In this document: positions 1 to 8,702 of the stretch, in pieces
How the letters are laid out: each line of letters begins with the position of its first letter
How positions within the stretch are numbered: position 1 is the first letter of the stretch
Source: Aerococcus viridans
GTDB taxonomy: Bacteria > Bacillota > Bacilli > Lactobacillales > Aerococcaceae
Assembly: GCF_002871935.1 (NCBI RefSeq)
Contig: NZ_PNHQ01000015.1
Coordinates: forward strand, 1 to 45,645
Direction of reading: 5' to 3'
Length of the DNA: 45,645 nucleotides
Notes under the pieces: generated by a model
What the model was told of the DNA's origin: nothing
Database searches by the model: none
Seen by the model: the letters and a program-made list of their open reading frames with translations, nothing else
Position numbers and translations under genes: made by a program

Positions 1-15
1 TTGTATTTTGTAATT

Positions 16-41
16 AAAAAAAGACTAGATAATTCTAGTCT
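16..41 (-). terminator. Rho-independent terminator, minus strand
   Basis: An 8-bp perfect stem (AGACTAGA at 22-29, TCTAGTCT at 34-41) has a 4-nt loop. Read on the minus strand it is followed by six or more T residues. It probably ends the yhaO-N-M transcript, although an insertion-sequence remnant now lies between it and the yhaM stop codon. Confidence 0.7.
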
Positions 42-59
42 CAAAAAAACTTATTTTTT

Positions 60-284
60 TATCTGTCTACTTGACAGGGGTCAGTTCAAAAAAGGCATTG
101 GTCCAATTTTTTTCGCAAAAAAACGAGGATTCCATTATCATTAAGTTAACCAAAACTAATAGATAGGAGATCCTCGCATGAATATTTTTATCAAAATTAC
201 CCTACAATTGAGAGATAAAAATATGATCTTCGATACTGAAAAACTAGTTAAAGAAAAGAAATTTAAAAATAGATTATCACCATT
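60..284 (+). mobile_element. Insertion-sequence remnant (left end, possibly ISL3-like)
   Basis: This stretch separates yhaM from its presumed terminator. It carries a short, well-started reading frame cut off after about 36 codons, with an AGGAG ribosome site. CGAGGAT (124-130) pairs with ATCCTCG (170-176), so the ribosome site falls within the hairpin, as in insertion sequences that block translation of read-through transcripts. The family assignment rests only on the look of the N-terminal peptide and is tentative. No matching right end is visible in the window. Confidence 0.4.
178..284 (+). pseudogene. Transposase N-terminal fragment
   Basis: An ATG at 178 follows an AGGAG ribosome site. 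It opens a frame beginning MNIFIKITLQLRDKN, followed by an FDTEKL-type stretch and ending around RLSPFYS. There the frame runs into the antisense 3' end of yhaM, with a stop at 328-330. The pattern (short hydrophobic start, 'lkDkNi.f', then 'k.fkn.l..fY') resembles the start of ISL3-family transposases, but the zinc-finger and DDE regions are absent. It is too short to be functional. The identification comes from memory of family N-termini and is weak. Confidence 0.35.
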
Positions 285-1316
285 TTATTCAAAAAATGGT
301 AAATCTTTGTCTGTTTCTTCCAATATTTGACTAGCATCATCATTTTCTTGGTCCATCAATACTTCAGTCTGGCCTTTTGGTTTGTAAAATGCTCGGTTAT
401 CCATGCCAAAAATACGTGCTGAGAATTCACCAGGCGCCGTATGATCTAAAGCAGTGGTCATCATTTGAATAGAAGCATCTAAATTATCTAAATGATGCAG
501 TATTTCAGCTTCTAATAGATGTGGTGACACCGGACTCCCCCACTCTTGTTTACCATGATGTGCCAATACCATATGTTTTAATAAGACAACGTCTTCACTG
601 TATTGATCAAACCCTAGTTTATCAACAGCAAGCGTGATCATCTCATCCACGATTGAAATATGTCCAATCAAGTTGCCTTCTACACTATATTCAGTAGACA
701 TAGGATCTGTGAATTCAACTGTTTTACCAATATCATGGATAATTACACCAGCATATAGTAAATCCTTATTGATATTATCATATTGATTTGCTACTGATTG
801 CGCCAACCGTAACATAGATATGGTATGAAAGCCCAGTCCACCTACGTACGCATGGTGGTTTTTTTTAGCTGCTGGATAAGTAAAGAAATCCCAGGATACT
901 TCACGTAATAAATAACGAACAATCGCATCAATTGTAGTATTTTCAATACTCTCGACAGTAGCCAATACTTCATTGACCATTTCCTGTCTAGTCATTGGAC
1001 CGCGTTCAACGTAATCTGAAGGATCATTAGGTTCAGAATCGTTGGCTAAGCGTAAGCTGTTAATTCGAACTTGTGGTTTACCATTGTAAAGTTCTCTTTT
1101 ACCGGCTAAGGCCACTACTTGACCAGATGTATATTGTTCAATATCTTGTTCAGTCGCTCCCCAGAATTTGCCTTCGATTGAGCCAGACCGGTCTTGGAAA
1201 GTGAAAGATATGTATTTTTTTCCATTCCGGTCTTCTCGTACTTCAGCTACTTTAATCAATACATAGATATTAAAGTTTTGATCTAGCGCTACGTCAAAAA
1301 TTTGTAAATTGTCCAT
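285..1316 (-). CDS. yhaM: 3'-5' exoribonuclease YhaM family (OB fold plus HD domain)
   Basis: A 343-residue cytoplasmic protein. An N-terminal OB-fold nucleic-acid-binding domain (about 1-95, with the GKPQVRINSLR strand) is followed by an HD metal-dependent phosphohydrolase domain. HD-domain signs are an FHTISM helix near 163, VIIHDIGKT near 191-199 and an LAHHGKQEWGSP segment near 252. Bacillus YhaM is about 314 residues and degrades RNA and single-stranded DNA from the 3' end. The start is preceded by AAGGAAAG. It is the last gene of a yhaO-yhaN-yhaM run with an 11-nt gap to yhaN, the arrangement known in Bacillus, which supports the call. The short acidic tail ending in PFFE is probably disordered. 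The family call is firm; the natural substrate is not evident from sequence. Confidence 0.9.
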   Translation of the reverse strand: MDNLQIFDVALDQNFNIYVLIKVAEVREDRNGKKYISFTFQDRSGSIEGKFWGATEQDIEQYTSGQVVALAGKRELYNGKPQVRINSLRLANDSEPNDPSDYVERGPMTRQEMVNEVLATVESIENTTIDAIVRYLLREVSWDFFTYPAAKKNHHAYVGGLGFHTISMLRLAQSVANQYDNINKDLLYAGVIIHDIGKTVEFTDPMSTEYSVEGNLIGHISIVDEMITLAVDKLGFDQYSEDVVLLKHMVLAHHGKQEWGSPVSPHLLEAEILHHLDNLDASIQMMTTALDHTAPGEFSARIFGMDNRAFYKPKGQTEVLMDQENDDASQILEETDKDLPFFE

Positions 1317-1327
1317 CTCTTTCCTTT

Positions 1328-4075
1328 CTACAGCACATGTTGCGCTGGTGCTTCTACAAGATCTAATAAGGTATCATCTACCGTAAAGAATATAATTTGG
1401 TGTGAAGACGCAAATTTTTGTAGGAAGCGGTAAATATTTGCTCGGTATTTTCTGTCTAAATGTGAAAATGCTTCATCTATAATAATTGGCAATTCAATAT
1501 TACCAAGCTGTGCATCTATAAAGGCAAAACGCATAGCTACAAATAACAAAGCTTTTTCACCGCGAGACAATTGATTCACCGACATTTCAGCATCATCAGC
1601 TAGACGGACTGACATGCCCTCTTCACCAAATGTTAAACTGGTAAAGCGACTATCAGATAGGTCAAGCAAGAATCGAGAAGCATTTGTGAGTACACGTTCT
1701 TTAACATCAGATGATTCACCTACAGTAGCTTTTTCAAAAGTTGCAATGGCTAGTTTGTTAGCTGCCCATTCAACAGACAACTGATAAGCTTCATCAATTA
1801 GTGCTTGATAGGCTTGCAGTAAATCTGGTGCCATACCTTCATTTGCAATTTCTTGAATTTGACTACGTTTATCAGCGGTTGACTGTGTTAACTCAGCAAT
1901 TTCTTCTTCCATATTCGTAATTTCTGTTCGTAAGTCTGTTAATTGTTGACTAACAGAACGATCTTGTTGTAAGTAAACGGCTAAGTCTAAATCTAAATGA
2001 TTAGCTAAAATATCATGACGATTTTGTTTCTGTTTCATTTTCTTTTGTTGGTCAATAGCAGCTAATAATTCTTCACCTGATGGGTAGTTATATTGGTCAA
2101 GAATGCGCTCTTGGTCCGCTCTAATAGCAGACAATTCTGCCTGTAATTGTTGACGTCTATTGGCACGACTTTGTTCTTCATACGATGCATAGTCCTGGTC
2201 TGCTTGCTGACGCCTTAAAGCTAGATAATCATCTTCAAATTGTTGGAAGTAAATATCTTCACTTAATTCACCTTCTGCTAATGTTGCAGCATAATCTGCC
2301 CATTGCTGTTCATGGGCTTTGCCGAAACTAGAAACACCCAGGGTCATTTCTAATTGTTGAATCTTATGGTCTAAATTAAAAATTTCATCAACATAAGTAT
2401 CTTCCAACCATACTTGAGAGGATATATTTGAAGATCCACCTTTTTCGGCTAATAGTTTATCTAATTCGGTGACAATATCTGTCGACTCTGCAGATAAGTT
2501 GGCCAATTGTTCTTCTTGAATTTCTTTGTTACGTTGAACTTCATTTAGTTCAGATTGGATATCTTGTAAGTCTAAATCATAAGCTTCTACTTTATTTTCA
2601 TATTGTGTTAATTTAGCATTTTGGACCACCATACCAATAATCAAAATAAAAATACCTACAATAGTAGCTGCTACTCCTGCACCGAAAAAGAAAGTAAGTG
2701 AGCTTACAAAATAGCCGACTAATAAGATAATTCCTATACCTGTAAGTACACCACCAAGTAAACGAATCCACCGATCATTTTGGCGACCATTTGCTTCAAG
2801 CTCTTCCAGCTCATAAGATAATTGTGTATATTCATCTTCAAGTGATTGCGCTTTTTCTGCTAAATTATTCATATCACTTTGGCTATGATTATAGAAAACA
2901 CGTTTATTTTCTAACGCTTTATATCTTTGTTGCCAATAAGCTCTTTCCTCAGCAGTTAATTCATCTGGCAACTCTGACATGTCTTCTGCCCCAAGTAAGG
3001 ACATTAATCGCTGTTTTTCATAGCGGCGTTCAATCAATTCTTGACTGAATTCTTCATTTTGACGCATTCTATCTCTAAAAGCACGTGCTTCAACAACCAT
3101 TTGTTCACTGATATTAGGATGGTTAACAATCCAATTCATACCTGCTGAATGACCACTAGTACTTTCATCAGCAATCAACTGACTCTCAGTTTCATCGGTT
3201 AGCTCAGCTAATTGTTGGTCAATGTGTTGGCTTTGATTTTCGTATTGTAACCACTTATTAGCTAATTCAGGTTCGAATTCAATAAAGTTAAAATGCTTAA
3301 GTTCATCATGTAATTGAAGATATTCATTCATAGATGTTGACTGTTGATTAGCGAGCTCTAACTGTATTTCGCCACTAGTTGCATCCTTCAAGTTGGTTTG
3401 TAAACGATTAAGTCTGCTAGTTTCTTGTTCATAAGCTTGGCGTAGATCAAAGTAATCTTCTTCTTTATCTTGTGCTTTGTTCAGACGACCTTCTGCTGCT
3501 TCAATCTCTTGAATCTTTTGGTTAAGTAATGGCTTCTTTCCATTGGGTTTAAAGATTTCATCAGCATCTTTACGCATACTCGGCGTAATATCTGTTAATA
3601 CTTGGCGTCCTGACATTCCAATTGACATCAAGCTTTTAGCAAAGTCTTCTTCATCATCCCAAACAAAATCCATTAAGTCGTCTTCAGAAAAGCCAAAATA
3701 AGCAAGATAATCAGATTTACTTAAATCATTCCACAAAAATGAAACGTCATTTGCAACTTGTTTTTCACCTTCATTAATCGTATAAGTTAATTTTTGTTTG
3801 CCATTGGTTTTTGTCCGTTCAATCATGACATCGCCATATTTGGTATTGGTTAAGTATAAACGGCCACCGTATTTCACATTATCATTCGTATCATAATTTC
3901 TCGCATTCTTTCGGCGCGTATTTGGAAAGCCAAACATGACACTTAATAAAAATGACATGAGGGTAGTTTTTCCCGAACCATTTAAACCAGAAAAAACATT
4001 TAAATTAGGGGTGAGCTGGAAGGATTGGTCCACCCATTTTCCATACCCAAATATTTCAAATCGTTGAATATGCAT
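1328..4075 (-). CDS. yhaN: SbcC/RecN-like ATPase YhaN with central membrane hairpin
   Basis: A 915-residue SMC/Rad50-type protein. The Walker A motif GLNGSGKTT is at residues 30-38. Long coiled-coil arms rich in Glu, Gln and Leu run from about 170 to 430 and 490 to 790. The ABC signature LSRGEKALL begins near 836, and Walker B with D-loop (LPIIIDEAFSHLD) lies near 862-874. Between the arms, at about 437-485, two hydrophobic segments replace the zinc-hook CxxC of Rad50, so the hinge is probably membrane-inserted; this is typical of YhaN. The gene begins 2 nt after the yhaO stop, so the two are translated together. By analogy with SbcCD, YhaN and YhaO should form a nuclease complex, but the DNA role is inferred from the family. 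Confidence 0.88.
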   Translation of the reverse strand: MHIQRFEIFGYGKWVDQSFQLTPNLNVFSGLNGSGKTTLMSFLLSVMFGFPNTRRKNARNYDTNDNVKYGGRLYLTNTKYGDVMIERTKTNGKQKLTYTINEGEKQVANDVSFLWNDLSKSDYLAYFGFSEDDLMDFVWDDEEDFAKSLMSIGMSGRQVLTDITPSMRKDADEIFKPNGKKPLLNQKIQEIEAAEGRLNKAQDKEEDYFDLRQAYEQETSRLNRLQTNLKDATSGEIQLELANQQSTSMNEYLQLHDELKHFNFIEFEPELANKWLQYENQSQHIDQQLAELTDETESQLIADESTSGHSAGMNWIVNHPNISEQMVVEARAFRDRMRQNEEFSQELIERRYEKQRLMSLLGAEDMSELPDELTAEERAYWQQRYKALENKRVFYNHSQSDMNNLAEKAQSLEDEYTQLSYELEELEANGRQNDRWIRLLGGVLTGIGIILLVGYFVSSLTFFFGAGVAATIVGIFILIIGMVVQNAKLTQYENKVEAYDLDLQDIQSELNEVQRNKEIQEEQLANLSAESTDIVTELDKLLAEKGGSSNISSQVWLEDTYVDEIFNLDHKIQQLEMTLGVSSFGKAHEQQWADYAATLAEGELSEDIYFQQFEDDYLALRRQQADQDYASYEEQSRANRRQQLQAELSAIRADQERILDQYNYPSGEELLAAIDQQKKMKQKQNRHDILANHLDLDLAVYLQQDRSVSQQLTDLRTEITNMEEEIAELTQSTADKRSQIQEIANEGMAPDLLQAYQALIDEAYQLSVEWAANKLAIATFEKATVGESSDVKERVLTNASRFLLDLSDSRFTSLTFGEEGMSVRLADDAEMSVNQLSRGEKALLFVAMRFAFIDAQLGNIELPIIIDEAFSHLDRKYRANIYRFLQKFASSHQIIFFTVDDTLLDLVEAPAQHVL

Positions 4076-4077
4076 GG

Positions 4078-5355
4078 CTAAAATCTCCTTTGTTCCTGGC
4101 TATAACTTGCTTGTTCCACAATAATTTTTTCTTTTGCCTTGGCTAATATATCAGCTTTAAATTGATCTTGATCGATTGTAGCGCCAATCAAGCGTTGCCA
4201 TTGTCCATTCTTTCCAAGGTCTTCAATTACTTTTTGATATTGCTCTGTATCAGAAACTATATTTTCAAAAGCTTGTTTCATACTTTCGTTAAAGACTGGT
4301 GACGGTGACCACACAGCTTGATCTTTCACCTCAACATTAAGTGAAACAAGATAAACTTTTTGCTCACGATTGGCATTTTGATTCCTTAACGACCATTGCA
4401 ATTGCTCCAATAGTTCGTCAGCATAGGTATTCCACCAGTATAATGCTTCTTCATCACCATCAGTCATAAAGGTCAAACGAGAAATGACATTTACTGCTTC
4501 ATCTTTCGCATACATAATATGGTCATGTAGCGCCGTTTCAATTGTGCTTCTTAAAGTATCTAGGCTATTTATTGGTCCTAAGTCACGTGTTGAATGTTGG
4601 AATTGCCATTCCGCCGTTTCAACAAATTCTAATTCAGCTGGCTGTCCTTTACTTAAGTTAACGATTAAGGCACCTTTAGGCCCATCTTCTTTGAAACTAG
4701 TGCCTTGAATATTTCCTGGATAAACCATAGCCGGTTGTTCATATATGACTTGGCCTTTATGGATATGTCCTAAGGCCCAATAATCATAACCGTGACTGGC
4801 TAATTGACTTGGATTAAATGGTGCATAGCGTTTTTGACCATCAGTAGTTGAGTTATCACCATGAAGCATCCCAATATGATAATCCACTAATGCATCACGG
4901 TTTGGATAGTTTTCTGACCGGTCTTCAAAAATCCATTGTTGATCATAAGAGAAACCAGTAATAGCAACGCTCTCTCCTGTTGGAGTAGATAAGTATTTGG
5001 TTTCTGGTTCGGCTCCAAAAATATAGACATTTTTTGGTAATTTTAGGCGATGGTCAGCGTCAGCATCAAAATCATGGTTTCCATAAATCATATAAACAGG
5101 AATATCCGCATCAGCTAACCGTTGCATACCACTCAAAAAAGCAAATTGTGCGCGCAAAGTCGCCCGTGCACCGTGGTAAATATCACCGGCTATTAAGAAA
5201 AAGTCTACTTGTTCATTAATTGCTGTTTGAATAAGGTTATCGAATGAATTTAATGTTGCTTCTGATAAGGCATATTGCAAGTAATCGTCTTTGATTGGTA
5301 AATTTTTAAAGGTCTGGTCTAAATGCAAATCTGCTGTATGTATAAATCTCACCAT
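4078..5355 (-). CDS. yhaO: SbcD-like metallophosphoesterase (DNA repair exonuclease family)
   Basis: A calcineurin-like phosphoesterase of 425 residues. The metal-binding motifs appear in order: HTADLHLD (D9, H11), the AGDIYHG block, YGNHDFD and GHIHKGQ. The C-terminal half matches the capping region of SbcD/Mre11-type nucleases. A longer frame would begin at 5373, but the ATG at 5355 has GGAG about 8 nt upstream and gives the canonical start MVRFIHTADLH, so 5355 is chosen. It is the first gene of the yhaO-yhaN-yhaM operon and has a plausible promoter at 5421-5450. With YhaN it is expected to process DNA ends at the membrane; that role is inference. Confidence 0.88.
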   Translation of the reverse strand: MVRFIHTADLHLDQTFKNLPIKDDYLQYALSEATLNSFDNLIQTAINEQVDFFLIAGDIYHGARATLRAQFAFLSGMQRLADADIPVYMIYGNHDFDADADHRLKLPKNVYIFGAEPETKYLSTPTGESVAITGFSYDQQWIFEDRSENYPNRDALVDYHIGMLHGDNSTTDGQKRYAPFNPSQLASHGYDYWALGHIHKGQVIYEQPAMVYPGNIQGTSFKEDGPKGALIVNLSKGQPAELEFVETAEWQFQHSTRDLGPINSLDTLRSTIETALHDHIMYAKDEAVNVISRLTFMTDGDEEALYWWNTYADELLEQLQWSLRNQNANREQKVYLVSLNVEVKDQAVWSPSPVFNESMKQAFENIVSDTEQYQKVIEDLGKNGQWQRLIGATIDQDQFKADILAKAKEKIIVEQASYSQEQRRF

Positions 5356-5420
5356 ATTGATTACTCCGTTCATAAATTTATTGGCATTTTCCTTAAAAAC
5401 TGTTAGATTGCCTTATTTTC

Positions 5421-5450
5421 ATTTTAACATACAGAAGTCAAACTTGTGAA
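5421..5450 (-). promoter_or_regulatory. Candidate promoter for yhaO-yhaN-yhaM
   Basis: On the minus strand TTCACA (5445-5450) and TAAAAT (5421-5426) are separated by 18 nt, about 66 nt upstream of the yhaO start. It lies downstream of the terminator of the preceding gene, as expected for a separate transcription unit. Confidence 0.5.
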
Positions 5451-5515
5451 AGATGACGCCGTCTTAAGGTTTTTTAAAGATGTTTTAAACTGATTTAAAA
5501 TTGGAAAATAATGAT

Positions 5516-5547
5516 AAAAAAGAAGCCAAGGATGTTCCTTGACCTCT
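5516..5547 (-). terminator. Terminator after the YheA-type gene
   Basis: A 12-bp stem with two wobble pairs (5521-5532 with 5536-5547) and a 3-nt loop is followed on the minus strand by five or six T residues. It separates the small YlbF/YheA-type gene from the yhaO promoter. Confidence 0.85.
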
Positions 5548-5610
5548 TCTAAGCTTGCAATAATTTACTGTTTGCTTTCGCTTATTATAGATTAAATTTT
5601 ATCAATTACA

Positions 5611-5985
5611 TTAAGCTTCAGTTTGACCTTCAGCTTTCTCTGCTAATGATTGGTATACTTCGTTGATTGGGCTAGAAACACCTTTGTTAATGTCCTCAAC
5701 TAACGTATTTAAAGCACGTTCTTTATCCATCAAGCTAGAAATCACTTCGTTGTTAGCTAATTTCTCTTGTAATTCGTTAGCATTTTTTTCATCTTCTTCA
5801 GTAATTTCTTGGCCTAATTGGGCTTTGAATTGGAAGCTAGATTGTAGTGCACGGAATTCAGTATAGATATCAAATGCTTCTTGATCATTTTTTAAAGCTT
5901 CAACAGCGGCTACTAAATCTTTGTACGCTGCTTCTTCACGGATGTCACGTTCTAATTGGTTAATTGTATCGTAAATATTTGCCAA
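5611..5985 (-). CDS. YlbF/YmcA-family protein (YheA, UPF0342)
   Basis: An all-helical cytoplasmic protein of 124 residues beginning ANIYDTINQLERDIRE, the standard opening of the UPF0342/YheA group. It contains amphipathic helices with heptad-like spacing and an acidic C-terminus. An upstream in-frame GTG at 5994 directly abuts the AAGGAG site, which is too close. The TTG at 5983-5985 sits 8 nt downstream of AAGGAG and matches the family start, so TTG is chosen. Relatives YlbF and YmcA act as partners in RNA-processing or competence complexes; the role of YheA itself is unknown. A GGTCAACTTGACC palindrome (6012-6024) lies just upstream in the leader, and an extended -10 (TGTTATATT on the minus strand) further up. 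Confidence 0.8.
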   Translation of the reverse strand: MANIYDTINQLERDIREEAAYKDLVAAVEALKNDQEAFDIYTEFRALQSSFQFKAQLGQEITEEDEKNANELQEKLANNEVISSLMDKERALNTLVEDINKGVSSPINEVYQSLAEKAEGQTEA

Positions 5986-6087
5986 AATTTTCACTCCTTA
6001 AAATTGTTCCTGGTCAACTTGACCTTTTTCAACTACATTTTCCAATATAACATTCTTTAAGATTCATTGAAAGTCAAAAGGGATTAG

Positions 6088-8181
6088 CTATTGTCCGCCA
6101 AATAATCCTTGGAAGAATTCTTGCACTGAATCCAATACCGACCTGTCTTCTGATTCATTGTCAGAAGAGGATTCTTCAGATGATGATTCTTCAGAAATTG
6201 TTGCTTGTTCAGATTGGATTTGATTATATTCATCGTAGGCTGATTGCACACTAAATGTGGTACCTGGACTTGAATTCAAAATACCACTTAAGACATCTGA
6301 GAAGGCTAATTTAGATGAACCAGCTGATCCATACCATAAGTAAGTATCATCATCTGTATCATCGAAACCAAACCAAGTAGCAATCACCACATCAGGTGTG
6401 TAGGCGATATCCCATTCATCCGCATTTCCTGATGTAAAGTTGGCAGATTCTGCTGAACCAGTCTTACCAGCGATTTCATAACCTTCAGGTTCCATAGTAG
6501 CACCAGTACCACCTTCATCATATACTGACATTAAAACAGCGGTCATTTCATCTGCAACTTCTGCACTCACTGCTTGGTTTTGAACTGGCTCTTGTTCTTC
6601 TACAACGATATTTCCTTGTTGGTCCTCAATACGCGTAATATACTGACCTTCTGAACGAACCCCACCATTTGCAAAAGCTGAGTAGGCAGAAGCCATTTGC
6701 AATGGTGAAACGCCACCATTATTAAAGGCTCCTAGGGCTAAGCTCAAGTTTTTATCTTCCTCAGTATACGGAATACCAAAGTCATCTAATTTGGCAATCG
6801 TTGTTTGAATACCTAATTCATTCATCAACCACACAGCTGTCGTATTTTTAGATTTTGCTACTGCATCCCATAGTAAGATATCTCCTGCATACTCATAGTT
6901 CCAGTTTTCTGGAGAATAATTATCTGCACCATATGACTTTTGTTCATCTGGAATAACAGATTGGGCAGTATAACCATTTTCCAAGGCGGCAGCATAAACC
7001 AATAACGGTTTAATTGTTGAAGCTGGGCTTCGTGAAATTTGGGTAGCACGGTTAAAGCCACGGAATGAATAGTCGCCTGTTCCACCAACTGAAGCCATTA
7101 CGCCACCTGTTTTCGGATCCATCACAACAGAAGCAGATTGAGCAAGTTCACCTGATGGCGATGTAGGGAATAAAGACGTATCACTATACGTTGACTCTAG
7201 TTCAGCCTGATATGTCTGGTTGAGGTTGGTATAGATCTTGTAATTACCATTCATAATATCCTCTTCAGATAAACCAAATTTATCAATAGCCTCGTTAATT
7301 ACAGCATCGAAGTAATACGGATAAGCATAAGCATCACTTGAAGTATCATTATTCATCTGTACCAATTCCGTATGAATAGTAGCATCAGCTTCTTCTTGCG
7401 TAAGAAATTTATTATCCACCATTAATTGTATAATAGTATTTCGTCGGTCTAATGTAGCATCATAATCATCTATAGGGTTATAAATGGTTGGCCCTTTTAA
7501 AGCACCGGCAATAACAGCCGCATCTCCTACAGTCACTTCAGAGGCTGACACACCAAAATATTTTAAGCTGGCGTCTTCTACCCCATAAGCGCCATTCCCA
7601 AAGTAAGCATTATTTAAATACATTTCCAAAATTTCTTCTTTGGTATAGTTCTTTTCAATTTCAAAAGCTAAGAACAATTCTTTTAATTTACGCATCAAGG
7701 ACTGATCATTATCTAAAAAAGCATTCTTGACTAATTGCTGCGTAATCGTTGATCCACCACCAACAATTTGACCACTTGTTACGTAACCAAAAGCTGCACG
7801 TGCGATACCTATTGGGTCAAACCCGTGATGGTCATAAAACCGCTTATCCTCTGTTGATATGACCGCATCTTGAATATTCGTTGATATATTTTCTAGTTCG
7901 ACATAAGTTCCGGCATCATTGGATATTTCTCCAGCATACTCACCGTCTTGGTCGTAAAATTCGGTTGTTACCTGCAATTTCGTCGGCAAGTCACTCACAT
8001 CAGTAGTCTTAGCGCCTATCAGCAAATAGGCTTCCATGACAAATCCAACCGCCAAGATAACCAAAATCAACCACCGGGTTACCCGATATCGTTGCCATAA
8101 CCTGCGGAACTTTTGCCACAAAGTGAGATTTGAATCATCCGAATACATATCTCGATCATTCGATTCAAAAATATTTCGCAT
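6088..8181 (-). CDS. Class A penicillin-binding protein (PBP2A-like, bifunctional)
   Basis: A 697-residue murein synthase. It has a cytoplasmic basic N-terminus, one membrane anchor (about 36-57), a GT51 glycosyltransferase domain and a transpeptidase domain. The GT51 domain shows STEDKRFYDHHG with catalytic E111 and GGGSTITQQLVKN near 141-153. The transpeptidase shows nucleophile S388 in STIK, SKN at 444-446 and KTGSAES from 573. The outer C-terminal tail is Ser/Glu-rich, a low-complexity linker common in these enzymes. The ATG is preceded by AGGAAG. It polymerises lipid II glycans and cross-links peptides outside the membrane. An extended -10 (TGGTAAAAT on the minus strand, 8224-8232) is a possible promoter. 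No clear terminator follows. Confidence 0.93.
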   Translation of the reverse strand: MRNIFESNDRDMYSDDSNLTLWQKFRRLWQRYRVTRWLILVILAVGFVMEAYLLIGAKTTDVSDLPTKLQVTTEFYDQDGEYAGEISNDAGTYVELENISTNIQDAVISTEDKRFYDHHGFDPIGIARAAFGYVTSGQIVGGGSTITQQLVKNAFLDNDQSLMRKLKELFLAFEIEKNYTKEEILEMYLNNAYFGNGAYGVEDASLKYFGVSASEVTVGDAAVIAGALKGPTIYNPIDDYDATLDRRNTIIQLMVDNKFLTQEEADATIHTELVQMNNDTSSDAYAYPYYFDAVINEAIDKFGLSEEDIMNGNYKIYTNLNQTYQAELESTYSDTSLFPTSPSGELAQSASVVMDPKTGGVMASVGGTGDYSFRGFNRATQISRSPASTIKPLLVYAAALENGYTAQSVIPDEQKSYGADNYSPENWNYEYAGDILLWDAVAKSKNTTAVWLMNELGIQTTIAKLDDFGIPYTEEDKNLSLALGAFNNGGVSPLQMASAYSAFANGGVRSEGQYITRIEDQQGNIVVEEQEPVQNQAVSAEVADEMTAVLMSVYDEGGTGATMEPEGYEIAGKTGSAESANFTSGNADEWDIAYTPDVVIATWFGFDDTDDDTYLWYGSAGSSKLAFSDVLSGILNSSPGTTFSVQSAYDEYNQIQSEQATISEESSSEESSSDNESEDRSVLDSVQEFFQGLFGGQ

Positions 8182-8382
8182 TGTTTTCTTCCTATCCTAT
8201 TTATCTACAGTTTTTTCATTACTATTTTACCAGAAATCCAATACATTCACTCAGACTCTAGTTGTATATTACAAAAAACGTCTAACCAAAATAGCGACTT
8301 GGAGGACATTTCAACCTATTCTCCCACGTAGAAAAACAAAGCACAATGGAAAAAAGACATAATTAACATAAACTTATTATAA

Positions 8383-8496
8383 AGGGTGTGAGCTTTGGCG
8401 CTCAGGCCGGTAACACTGGAAGAATAGTTTGCATCACACAGAGTGTGATGCAAACTATTCTGAAGTGGAGACTTGACTGCCAAAGCGAACCCAACT
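8383..8496. repeat. Structured repeat element, copy 1
   Basis: A 114-nt unit starting AGGGTGTGAG and ending CGAACCCAACT. Nested pairings are: GGGT (8384-8387) with ACCC (8489-8492); GCTTTGGC (8392-8399) with GCCAAAGC (8479-8486); CACT (8414-8417) with AGTG (8464-8467); and a perfect 19-bp hairpin (8421-8439 with 8443-8461) with a 3-nt AGA loop. Copies 2 and 3 follow in tandem. No coding frame fits. The functional strand is unknown. Confidence 0.8.
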
Positions 8497-8501
8497 AAAA
8501 C

Positions 8502-8616
8502 AGGGTGTGAGTGTCGACGCCAAGAAAGGGAACGTTGGAAGATTAAGGCAATAGATGACGCAGTCAGCTACAACTTAATCTGAAACGCAGCCCTTTCTGG
8601 AGACACGAACCCAACT
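8502..8616. repeat. Structured repeat element, copy 2
   Basis: A 115-nt unit with the same ends as copy 1 but different stem sequences that still pair: GTGTC with GACAC, AGAAAGGG with CCCTTTCT, CGTT with AACG, AGATTAAG with CTTAATCT, and TGAC with GTCA around a short loop. The changes are compensatory relative to copy 1, which argues for selection on folded structure. Confidence 0.8.
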
Positions 8617-8620
8617 TCAC

Positions 8621-8672
8621 AGGGTGTGAGTGTCGACGCCAAGAAAGGGAACGTTGGAAGATTAAGGCAATA
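8621..8672. repeat. Structured repeat element, copy 3 (truncated)
   Basis: This stretch is identical to the first ~52 nt of copy 2 (period 119 nt), then diverges abruptly. The complementary 3' halves of the stems are missing. It is probably a recent partial duplication cut off by the neighbouring element. Confidence 0.75.
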
Positions 8673-8702
8673 TGATACTCTTCAATATGGGCCACAAACG
8701 AT

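Noticed and set aside
8036..8362. 108-codon plus-strand frame antisense to the penicillin-binding protein start
   Set aside because: It lies mainly antisense to a well-supported gene and its promoter, with no ribosome site.
8383..8672. CRISPR array
   Set aside because: The repeats are ~115 nt with internal stems and 4-5 nt gaps, not short direct repeats with unique spacers. No cas genes are present.
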